Source: Candidatus Omnitrophota bacterium
GTDB taxonomy: Bacteria > Omnitrophota > Gorgyraeia > Gygaellales > Profunditerraquicolaceae
Direction of reading: 5' to 3'
DNA: 8,918 nucleotides
Assembly (NCBI GenBank): GCA_030691725.1
Contig: JAUYDQ010000094.1
Coordinates: 1-8,918 of the forward strand
The notes beneath the pieces were generated by a model. It saw only the letters and a program-made list of their open reading frames with translations, was not told the origin of the DNA and made no database searches. Made by a program: the position numbers and the translations under genes. Positions 1 to 5,462 of the stretch are shown piece after piece (position 1 is the first letter of the stretch; every line of letters begins with the position of its first letter).

Positions 1-785
1 ATCGCATATTTAAGGGCATCTTTACAAGCGCAGCTTCTTCCCGGCTCAATGTTTTTAATTGCTGCGGAGAGTAAACGTTTTGCATTTGCCACATTCTTGT
101 GTAGATTCTGGATGATCATATCAATAGTCACGCTTTCATGCTGCGGATGCCAGCAGTCATAATCCGTAACTGCGGCTAAAGTGGCATAACAGATTTCTGC
201 TTCCCGGGCGAGTTTTGCCTCGGCAAAATTGGTCATCCCGATAACGTCCATACCCCAGCTGCGGTAGAGGTATGATTCCGCAAGAGTAGAAAATGCCGGG
301 CCTTCCATATTTATGTAAGGTCCACCATTATGTATCCTTAAATTTAAGCTTCTCCCTGCTTCGTATACCACCCTGCGCAATTCCTCGCAAACCGGATGCG
401 CAAATTCAATGTGGGCTACTATACCTTCGGTAAAAAAGCTCATCTCCCGGGCATAATTGGTTTTATCCACAAACTGGTCTACGGCTAAAAAATCCAAAGG
501 CTTAAACTCCTCCTTAAGGCTTCCGCAGGCAGTCACCGAAATAATGTGTTCTACTCCCAGTTTTTTCATGGCATAGATATTAGCGCGGTAATTTATGTAA
601 CTGGGAGAGATACGGTGGCCCACGTCATGGCGCGGCACAAAGACAACTTCTTTGCCTTCAAGATTGCCGACAACAAGCTTGCCGGAAGGCGCTCCAAATG
701 GCGTGCGGGCCTGGACTTCCTTTACATTTTTAATGCCTTCTATTTTATATAAACCACTGCCACCAATAATTCCAATGCGTGACAT
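1..785 (-). CDS. mtnP: S-methyl-5'-thioadenosine phosphorylase, 3' end outside window
   Basis: Phosphorolyses 5'-methylthioadenosine, a by-product of polyamine and other SAM-dependent reactions, to adenine and 5-methylthioribose-1-phosphate; cytosolic. The frame is open from ATG at 785 to the window edge, giving 261 residues; relatives are near 280-290, so about 25 C-terminal residues are missing. Seen in the translation: IGIIGGSGL (residues 4-12, phosphate loop), TPFGAPS (28-34), PRHDVGH (51-57), NYRANI (65-70), TACGSL (85-90), MEGPAFSTLAES (160-171) and TDYDCW (207-212). The two Asp of TDYD are the adenine-reading residues of MTAP; guanine/hypoxanthine-specific PNPs have Asn at one of these positions, so I prefer MTAP. 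A Cys-x-Cys pair (252, 254) recalls thermostable MTAPII enzymes. It starts one base after the proC stop. Hand-counted GC is about 46 percent, against about 37 percent in murB. Confidence 0.93.
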   Translation of the reverse strand, partial: MSRIGIIGGSGLYKIEGIKNVKEVQARTPFGAPSGKLVVGNLEGKEVVFVPRHDVGHRISPSYINYRANIYAMKKLGVEHIISVTACGSLKEEFKPLDFLAVDQFVDKTNYAREMSFFTEGIVAHIEFAHPVCEELRRVVYEAGRSLNLRIHNGGPYINMEGPAFSTLAESYLYRSWGMDVIGMTNFAEAKLAREAEICYATLAAVTDYDCWHPQHESVTIDMIIQNLHKNVANAKRLLSAAIKNIEPGRSCACKDALKYA

Positions 786-795
786 ATTACCTCCC
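786..795 (-). promoter_or_regulatory. Shine-Dalgarno of mtnP inside the end of proC
   Basis: GGGAGG at 795-790 lies in the last two sense codons of proC (GGG AGG), four bases before the mtnP ATG, and the proC TAA falls in the spacer. This is the strongest ribosome site in the downstream gene group. Its position implies that translation of proC and mtnP is coupled, and it fixes the mtnP start. Confidence 0.75.
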
Positions 796-1623
796 TGATA
801 ACTCTCTTGCGCGCTTAACCGCTGCTTTAAGTGCCTCTGTCATGCTACCTCCCCGATGTAAAACCTCCAGGGCAGCTTCTGTAGTACCACCTCTAGAGGT
901 AATTTGTTTTCTTAGTTCTAAAGGGGTAAGATTTGTCTTGTCGAATAAATCAATGACACCGTTCACAACAAGTGTAGCCAAAATCTTGGCATTTCCCTGG
1001 TTAAAACCTACAGCCTCGGCTGCATTGCTTAAATCACTTATCAACTCTTTCTTTTGTGCCGCAGGGATATGGTGATAATCCAGATTCCGGGAATCCATAA
1101 AGTCACAACAGCATGCCGGACCGGTACCTGAGACTGCCGTAGCTGCGTTCATCATGTTTTCTTCTATCAACCAAGTCTTTCCTAAATGGTCAAACAGGGT
1201 TTTAGCAAAATCAACATCTTCCTTAGTAGCAACTAAGCCCTTATAAAGAAAGGTTAATGATTCACCTATTTTAGCCAGTAAATTAGGCATTACCCTGATA
1301 ATTCTAACATTGCCTAAGATTTTCTGAATATACCCTGTATTTATCCCTGCAGCAATGGAAATAACTAACTTATCTTTTACGCGACCCTTAATTTCGTTCA
1401 AAATAATATCAAAATCCTGAGGCTTTACTGCTAATATCACAGTATCAACTTTATTTACTAAATCTTCGCTATTATCCGCAAGTTTTATGCCTTTGATATT
1501 TTTAGTCTTAGTCTCATCTTTATCAAAAACAAAAACCTGATATTTCGTTTTAATTCGCTCGGCAATTGCCGAACCCATATTACCAAAACCAATTATTCCT
1601 ATTGTTTTTTGCGTATCTCCCAT
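787..1623 (-). CDS. proC: Pyrroline-5-carboxylate reductase
   Basis: Reduces 1-pyrroline-5-carboxylate to L-proline with NAD(P)H, the last step of proline synthesis; cytosolic. It has 278 residues, slightly above the usual 260-275. An N-terminal Rossmann fold is marked by IGIIGFGNMGSAIAER (8-23), followed by AVKPQD (65-70), SIAAGI (89-94) and RVMPN (110-114). The C-terminal dimer domain has AVSGTGPA (163-170) and the family signature ending QITSRGGTTEAALEVL (240-255), with Arg where SPGGTT is usual. After SGTGPA come three consecutive Cys (171-173) and a segment (about 174-210) longer than in the classic enzyme, where helices normally follow directly. The ATG at 1623 gives the normal N-terminus, but no clear Shine-Dalgarno precedes it; the 66-base gap to yggS is largely filled by a palindrome. 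The yggS-proC pairing is common in bacteria, for example in E. coli. Confidence 0.93.
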   Translation of the reverse strand: MGDTQKTIGIIGFGNMGSAIAERIKTKYQVFVFDKDETKTKNIKGIKLADNSEDLVNKVDTVILAVKPQDFDIILNEIKGRVKDKLVISIAAGINTGYIQKILGNVRIIRVMPNLLAKIGESLTFLYKGLVATKEDVDFAKTLFDHLGKTWLIEENMMNAATAVSGTGPACCCDFMDSRNLDYHHIPAAQKKELISDLSNAAEAVGFNQGNAKILATLVVNGVIDLFDKTNLTPLELRKQITSRGGTTEAALEVLHRGGSMTEALKAAVKRARELSGR

Positions 1624-1642
1624 ATAAAGCTTATCTTGTCGT

Positions 1643-1669
1643 GGGACAGTCCCCTTCGGGGACAGACCC
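1643..1669. repeat. REP-like imperfect palindrome in the yggS-proC gap
   Basis: A GC-rich inverted repeat in an AT-rich setting. The arms are GGGACAGTCCCC (1643-1654) and GGGGACAGACCC (1658-1669) around a TTC loop. Six inner pairs (GTCCCC/GGGGAC) are perfect, and the outer part pairs except for two symmetric A-A mismatches. No T run follows on either strand, so it is not an intrinsic terminator. The shape (short GC stem, tiny loop, regular mismatches, intergenic) matches repetitive extragenic palindromes mobilised by RAYT/IS200-type transposases. No such gene lies in the window, so the assignment is by form only. In the transcript it sits about 20 nt before the proC start and could limit initiation or protect RNA ends. 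Confidence 0.6.
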
Positions 1670-1689
1670 TACTGGCTGTGCTTGTTTTG

Positions 1690-2361
1690 TTATTCAAATA
1701 TTGCTCTTCCCAACCTTATCATATTAGAGCCTTCCTCAATAGCAATTTGGAAATCCTCGGTCATACCCATAGATAAAACTCGTAACTCGTTAACTCTATC
1801 TCTTAATTCTCTTAATAACCTAAAATATGGCCGGGTTTTTTCAGGATTATCTACAAGAGGAGCAATAGTCATTAAGCCTTTTATATTTATATTTTTGAGT
1901 TTAACAATATCTTCTATAACTTCAATTGCTTCATCGGCTTTTAACCCGAACTTGCTCTCTTCAGGAGATGTCTTTATTTCAATCAGAATATCCTGAATTT
2001 TATTTATTTTATCCGCCTGTTTGTCGATTTCTTCTGCAAGTCTTACGCTATCCACAGATTGAATCAAATCAAAGATTTTTACCGCGTCTTTGACTTTATT
2101 AGTCTGTAAGTGACCGACCATATGCCACTTAACAGTCGATAGTCTATAGTCGATAGTCGATAGTTCCTTATGTTTGGCAAGGGCTTCTTGAACTTTGTTT
2201 TCACCGATATCGGTTATACCTGCTGCAATTGCCTCTTTTATCTCTTCAGCGCCCCTACCTTTGCTGACAGCGATAATAGTTATTTTGCCGGGGTCTTGGT
2301 TAATTTTAGAGCAAACCTTAAGAATTTGTTGTCTTATCCTAGAGACATTTTCTTTAATCAT
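1690..2361 (-). CDS. yggS: YggS/YlmE-family pyridoxal phosphate homeostasis protein
   Basis: Cytosolic PLP-binding protein of the YggS/YlmE/PROSC family, with an alanine-racemase-like barrel but no known catalytic reaction; it buffers PLP and affects amino acid pools. It has 223 residues, near the usual 220-235. Lys34 in IIAVSK is the expected Schiff-base lysine. Other family blocks are IGENKVQEA (52-60), WHMVGHLQTNK (79-89), SVDS (102-105), GLMTIAP (162-168), LSMGMTEDF (196-204) and GSNMIRLGRAIF (211-222), the phosphate-binding end. Just before WHMVGH lies an extra stretch, LSTIDYRLST (67-76), encoded by a 7-bp tandem repeat; a second partial heptamer tract encodes VNELR (190-194). The start at 2361 gives the usual 34 residues before the lysine, although no properly spaced Shine-Dalgarno is visible. 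It is the first gene after the promoter at 2478-2505. In Gram-positive dcw clusters ylmE sits just after ftsZ. Confidence 0.92.
   Translation of the reverse strand: MIKENVSRIRQQILKVCSKINQDPGKITIIAVSKGRGAEEIKEAIAAGITDIGENKVQEALAKHKELSTIDYRLSTVKWHMVGHLQTNKVKDAVKIFDLIQSVDSVRLAEEIDKQADKINKIQDILIEIKTSPEESKFGLKADEAIEVIEDIVKLKNINIKGLMTIAPLVDNPEKTRPYFRLLRELRDRVNELRVLSMGMTEDFQIAIEEGSNMIRLGRAIFE
1777..1796. repeat. Partial 7-bp tandem repeat, unit AACTCGT
   Basis: Two exact copies of AACTCGT (1777-1783, 1784-1790) are followed by one extra T and a truncated AACTC (1792-1796). It lies inside yggS, encoding the loop (VNELRVL) between a helix and the LSMGM strand, a variable-length place in the family. 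With under three copies and one base out of phase, it could be a decayed array or chance. Confidence 0.45.
2134..2164. repeat. 7-bp tandem repeat, unit AGTCGAT, inside yggS
   Basis: Four contiguous units of AGTCGAT (2134-2140, 2141-2147, 2148-2154, 2155-2161) plus AGT; the second unit is AGTCTAT, a single G-to-T change. Read on the coding strand it gives LSTIDYRLST, with a 7-residue period because three heptamers make seven codons. It inserts in the surface segment between KHKE and the conserved WHMVGHLQTNK of yggS, a position that tolerates length change. Gain or loss of one unit would shift the frame, so this could be a slippage hotspot. Confidence 0.8.
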
Positions 2362-2368
2362 CTCTCAA

Positions 2369-2403
2369 GAAAATCGCTTCGCGATAACTTTTAAGTGATT
2401 TTC
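2369..2403. other. Hairpin next to the yggS start codon
   Basis: The arms GAAAATCGCTT (2369-2379) and AAGTGATTTTC (2393-2403) are complementary at 10 of 11 positions, with a 13-base loop. A competing small hairpin, ATCGC-TTC-GCGAT (2373-2385), uses the same left arm. In the transcript the structure ends seven bases before the yggS ATG, so it could occlude the ribosome site. No T tract follows, so it is not a classic terminator. Confidence 0.5.
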
Positions 2404-2405
2404 AG

Positions 2406-2439
2406 TGGTTAGGAAAGTGCTTTATACTTTCCTACACCA
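2406..2439. other. Long hairpin in the yggS leader
   Basis: The arms TGGTTAGGAAAGT (2406-2418) and ACTTTCCTACACCA (2426-2439) form 13 base pairs with a single bulged base (2435) around a 7-base loop. It follows directly beside the hairpin at 2369-2403, so nearly the whole leader region next to yggS is self-complementary. Neither strand has a T run just after the stem, which argues against an intrinsic terminator. It may be an RNA leader structure or a decayed inverted-repeat element. Confidence 0.6.
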
Positions 2440-2477
2440 TAAAAAAAGAACCTGCGCGCTATCTACAATGAAATAAT

Positions 2478-2505
2478 ATTATACACCGGAAAACTGCCGG
2501 GTCAA
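2478..2505 (-). promoter_or_regulatory. Sigma-70-type promoter for yggS-proC-mtnP
   Basis: On the minus strand TTGACC (2505-2500, five of six to the -35 consensus) is separated by 16 bases from TATAAT (2483-2478, perfect -10). The -35 starts at the first base after the ftsA stop. The spacer holds an inverted CCGG...CCGG. Transcription should start near 2471, leaving a leader of about 110 nt before yggS. It points toward yggS, with no competing gene, and is by far the best promoter-like match I see. Start-site use is inferred, not shown. Confidence 0.7.
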
Positions 2506-3762
2506 TTAAAAGTATTCCTGGTATAGCTCTTTAAGCTTATTTACAGTATTAAGAATGGGATTACGGGTGGGCTGATAAGCAGATATGTTCTGGGGTTGAG
2601 GTTGGTATAGCGCCTGACAGATAATGCCTAAAGAAGTAACATAAGTTAAATATCTCTGGCCTGAGATACTATTGTCTTTATTAACCCAGGAAATTATATT
2701 CGGATTAGTGATCCTGCCTAACTTTACGGAAATACCCAGGCTGTTCTCAAGCATTTCCAGAAATCCTTCCAGTAATACGGTTCTTCCTGTGGTCATAAAA
2801 TTATCTACTTCATCACAAGGTACAATCTTGCCTAAGCTGTCTTTTATAGTCTGGCAGATTAACTTTGTCTTGGGGGTTAATATTTCTGAAACCAGCCGCT
2901 GGCTTATCGGCTTGTAATTATTATTTTGTTTTAATAAAATTTCCTTACCGCCGTTCATCTGATTGTAATCGCCTACGCTGCCCCATGATACCTTAACATC
3001 TTCTGCCAGATCAAAGGATATCTTTAATTTCCCTTCAAGTTGCAGAGTTAAATCATTGCCGCCGACATGCAAAATCTCGACATCTTTAAGTATACCGTCT
3101 CTAAATAATAACAACTCTGTTATATCCGAACCTATATCACAGAGTATCGTTACGCCCTTTTTAAGTTCTTTGTTAAATACCGCCTGACTCGTTGCTAAGC
3201 CGGAAAGAAAGAGGTCTTTTATTTCATATCCTGCTTGATTCACTGCCCGGCTAAGGCCCTGTATAAAAGACAATTTAGCCGAGATCAGATATAAATCTAC
3301 TTCAAGTCTGTGGCTATATAAACCAAGAGGATTCAATATATTACTATTGGAATCTATGGCGTAATTTTGGGCTATTCTATGGATTATTTCTTCCTCCAGG
3401 CTTGAACCCAATATACGCGCCTGTTCGTTTGCCTCTTGTATATCCGAAAGAGTTATAACTTTATTACCCCGCTCAGCAAGCGGTATAATTGCTCGGCTGT
3501 GTTTGGTAACTATATCAATGCCTGATACATTGGTATAAATAAATTTAATATTTATACCGGATTTTGTTTTTAAGTTCTTTAAAGTACGCCCGATAGATCC
3601 GGTTAAATCTGTAGAATCTACAATTGCTCCCTTCTTTATGCCTTTTGTTGGGGCTTGAGTTTCAAAAAAGATATTAGTGATGTGCTTTTTTTTGATTTCT
3701 GCAACCACTGCAGACACTTTGCTGGAACTGATATCTAATGCGCAGATATAATTACGTAGCAT
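2506..3762 (-). CDS. ftsA: Cell division protein FtsA, divergent ATP loops
   Basis: Actin-like protein that tethers FtsZ to the membrane and recruits the divisome; cytosolic face of the membrane. It has 418 residues, the normal length. Seen: phosphate-1 loop CALDISSSKVSAVV (7-20), GIKKGAIVD (41-49), the SHS2/1C region (about 80-165), SGLATSQA (187-194), phosphate-2 loop LCDIGSDITELLLF (207-220), VGGNDLT (233-239), FDLAEDVK (250-257) and adenosine loop FMTTGRTVLLEGFLE (322-336). The last residues, NPILNTVNKLKELYQEYF, form the expected C-terminal amphipathic membrane-targeting helix after a Pro/Gln-rich linker (386-400). All three nucleotide loops depart from the usual DIGTTK, DIGGGTTD and TGGGA patterns, so ATP handling may differ, perhaps as a lineage trait. 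The ATG overlaps the end of ftsQ by 11 bases with only a weak ribosome site, suggesting coupling. No ftsZ follows. Confidence 0.9.
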   Translation of the reverse strand: MLRNYICALDISSSKVSAVVAEIKKKHITNIFFETQAPTKGIKKGAIVDSTDLTGSIGRTLKNLKTKSGINIKFIYTNVSGIDIVTKHSRAIIPLAERGNKVITLSDIQEANEQARILGSSLEEEIIHRIAQNYAIDSNSNILNPLGLYSHRLEVDLYLISAKLSFIQGLSRAVNQAGYEIKDLFLSGLATSQAVFNKELKKGVTILCDIGSDITELLLFRDGILKDVEILHVGGNDLTLQLEGKLKISFDLAEDVKVSWGSVGDYNQMNGGKEILLKQNNNYKPISQRLVSEILTPKTKLICQTIKDSLGKIVPCDEVDNFMTTGRTVLLEGFLEMLENSLGISVKLGRITNPNIISWVNKDNSISGQRYLTYVTSLGIICQALYQPQPQNISAYQPTRNPILNTVNKLKELYQEYF

Positions 3763-4534
3763 TTTTAAACTTTACAACCGGCTCCTTAAACCTTAAATCA
3801 ATATATTTTATATTGTTTATATCTTCGCCCATCTGGGCGAATAGCCCTGCGAGAATTCTAATCTTATCGCCTATATCATCTGCTCCGATTTTTACCTCTA
3901 CGGCTTTAAAATCGGCTGCGGCTTGCCCCTTCGAATAACCTAAGAGGCGAATAAAACATGATATGCCGGAAAGATTTAATACATCAATCCTCTCGATTTT
4001 ATATTTTTTTAACAAATTATTTGTTTCTGATTCCTTGATTATATTCAAAGCGGCAATTAATTCTTTGCTATTATACTGCTTGCCCGGACTTGGCCCCGGA
4101 ATCTTTCTTTCCAAACCTATAATAACCGGCAGGTCTCCAGCTTCGCGGCCTTGCGGCATATCAAACAATACCCCTTCTCTGTCTACGCAAAAGTAGCGAT
4201 ACAACTTTACATAGGCAAGAGCCTTGCGGTCTGTGAAACTTATAAATAAACGATTAGGCAAAATCCTGAATAACCTAATATTTTTATAAACAGGGTACAG
4301 GTCTGATATATACCTCGATTCTTTCTTTAAGTCAATATTAAATATATTTCGGCCTGAAAGATACGAAAAATCAAACGCTTCTTGCGGCTCGTTAACAGCG
4401 ATATCCTTTATCTTAAAATAATCTAAATTCCTTAAGGACGTTCTAATATATCCTAAAATAAGAACCAGCACAATAATAATTGCTATTGACAGGATTGCTG
4501 ATTTAATCGGCAGGTTTATTTTGTGTTTTGTCAT
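3752..4534 (-). CDS. ftsQ: Cell division protein FtsQ (DivIB family)
   Basis: Bitopic inner-membrane protein that bridges early cytosolic and late periplasmic divisome parts (the FtsQLB complex). It has 260 residues. A short basic N-terminus (MTKHKINLPIK) is followed by one hydrophobic helix (about 12-30, rich in Ile/Val/Leu). A POTRA-type domain comes next (about 38-103, including FKIKDIAV, SGRNIFNIDL and RLFRILPNRLFISF), where the ILPNRLFIS stretch matches the family's YPxxLxIxV-type pattern. The C-terminal FtsQ domain contains YFCVDREGVLFD (114-125) and ends with YIDLRFKEPVVKFK (244-257), typical of the family (iDLRy...). Sequence conservation in FtsQ is low, so the call rests on topology, these motifs and position between ddl and ftsA, the classic order. 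It overlaps ddl by 32 bases and ftsA by 11. Confidence 0.88.
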   Translation of the reverse strand: MTKHKINLPIKSAILSIAIIIVLVLILGYIRTSLRNLDYFKIKDIAVNEPQEAFDFSYLSGRNIFNIDLKKESRYISDLYPVYKNIRLFRILPNRLFISFTDRKALAYVKLYRYFCVDREGVLFDMPQGREAGDLPVIIGLERKIPGPSPGKQYNSKELIAALNIIKESETNNLLKKYKIERIDVLNLSGISCFIRLLGYSKGQAAADFKAVEVKIGADDIGDKIRILAGLFAQMGEDINNIKYIDLRFKEPVVKFKNAT

Positions 4535-5462
4535 ATGCGAGTCCGATTAATCTAATACACAACTGAGGAAAATCTATTCCCACCACCTTTGCAGCTTTGG
4601 GCAAGAGACTGGTCGCGGTAAGCCCCGGGATGGTATTTACTTCTAAAACAAATGGTATATCATCGTTACTTAAAATCATATCAACTCTGGAGCAGCCATA
4701 ACAACCTAACAGTTTATGAGCCGATAAAGCAGCCTCCTGTATATTTTGGGCGATTTCATCTTTTAATTCGGCAGGCACCACATAGTCTGTCAGCCCTGCC
4801 TGATATTTAGCTTCGTAATCAAAAAATCTTTTTTTAGGAATTATCTCTATTACAGGCAAAGCCTTTTCATCTAATACGCCCACGGTTACTTCCCTACCCT
4901 TTATATATTCCTCGATAATTATTCTTTCATCAAAACTGAAAGCCAAATCCACTGACTTATCCAGATATTCTTCTCTATCAACAATAGATAAGCCGATACT
5001 TGAACCATGCGTAGCAGGCTTTACCACCAAAGGTAGAACAAAATCATTGTGATGGGGTTTCCAATTTGCCTTGTAAGAAAGTTTATCTTCTGCTTTGTAC
5101 CTTGGGACATGCAAACCAGATGCCTCAAATATTTTACGTGAGGCAATCTTATCCATCGCAAGTCTACTAGCCACAGCACCTGAACCTGTATAAGGAATCC
5201 CCAACGAATCCAGAAGCTCTTGTACTTGTCCATCTTCGCCAAAGCGGCCGTGCAGAGCGATGAAAGCGAGATCTATTTTATGGGATCCTATTAAGCGTAT
5301 ATTCTCCTCTATTCCATCTGTTTTTATGTCAATAGCAACTACCTCAAAGCCCACCTGTTTTAAACTTTCGTATACTGTTTTTCCAGATTCCAGCGAAATC
5401 TCTCTTTCTGTAGATGGCCCACCCATGAGAACACCGATCTTACCAAAATCTAATTTTGCCAT
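4503..5462 (-). CDS. ddl: D-alanine--D-alanine ligase
   Basis: Joins two D-Ala with ATP, supplying the dipeptide added by MurF to the peptidoglycan stem; ATP-grasp enzyme, cytosolic. It has 319 residues, the normal length of the DdlB type. Motifs: GGPSTEREISL (14-24, Glu20 contacts the first D-Ala), ALHGRFGEDG (69-78), MDK (103-105), LVVKPATHGSSIGL (145-158), IIEEYIKGRE (182-191), FFDYEAKY (213-220), SRVDM (258-262) and LEVNTIPGLT (273-282) with the magnesium ligands Asp261, Glu274 and Asn276. Tyr220 corresponds to E. coli Tyr216, which favours D-Ala over D-lactate; the depsipeptide ligases have Phe there. This predicts ordinary, vancomycin-sensitive stems. Phe214 replaces the Tyr common two residues before the second Tyr. 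The start overlaps the murB stop by 13 bases; the end overlaps ftsQ by 32. Confidence 0.95.
   Translation of the reverse strand: MAKLDFGKIGVLMGGPSTEREISLESGKTVYESLKQVGFEVVAIDIKTDGIEENIRLIGSHKIDLAFIALHGRFGEDGQVQELLDSLGIPYTGSGAVASRLAMDKIASRKIFEASGLHVPRYKAEDKLSYKANWKPHHNDFVLPLVVKPATHGSSIGLSIVDREEYLDKSVDLAFSFDERIIIEEYIKGREVTVGVLDEKALPVIEIIPKKRFFDYEAKYQAGLTDYVVPAELKDEIAQNIQEAALSAHKLLGCYGCSRVDMILSNDDIPFVLEVNTIPGLTATSLLPKAAKVVGIDFPQLCIRLIGLAYDKTQNKPAD

Noticed and set aside
546..1075. Open frames on the plus strand opposite mtnP and proC (546-752, 779-1075)
   Set aside because: They run antisense to well-conserved enzymes, lack ribosome sites and show no recognisable motif.
1643..1669. Palindrome as an intrinsic terminator of yggS
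   Set aside because: No T tract follows on either strand, and proC and mtnP continue in the same direction.
1682..1996. 104-codon plus-strand frame opposite yggS
   Set aside because: Low-complexity Ser/Ile-rich translation that mirrors the YggS codons; no family features.
2441..2447. Run of seven T on the minus strand shortly after the promoter, as a possible terminator or attenuator
   Set aside because: The preceding GCGCGC has no partner to form a stem, and the stable hairpin lies on the far side of the T run.
4803..4826. Ddl as a D-Ala-D-Lac (vancomycin-resistance type) ligase
   Set aside because: Tyr220, equivalent to E. coli Tyr216, is retained; depsipeptide ligases have Phe there.
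5021..5242. 73-codon minus-strand frame inside ddl
   Set aside because: Alternative frame of a fully conserved gene, with no motif or ribosome site.
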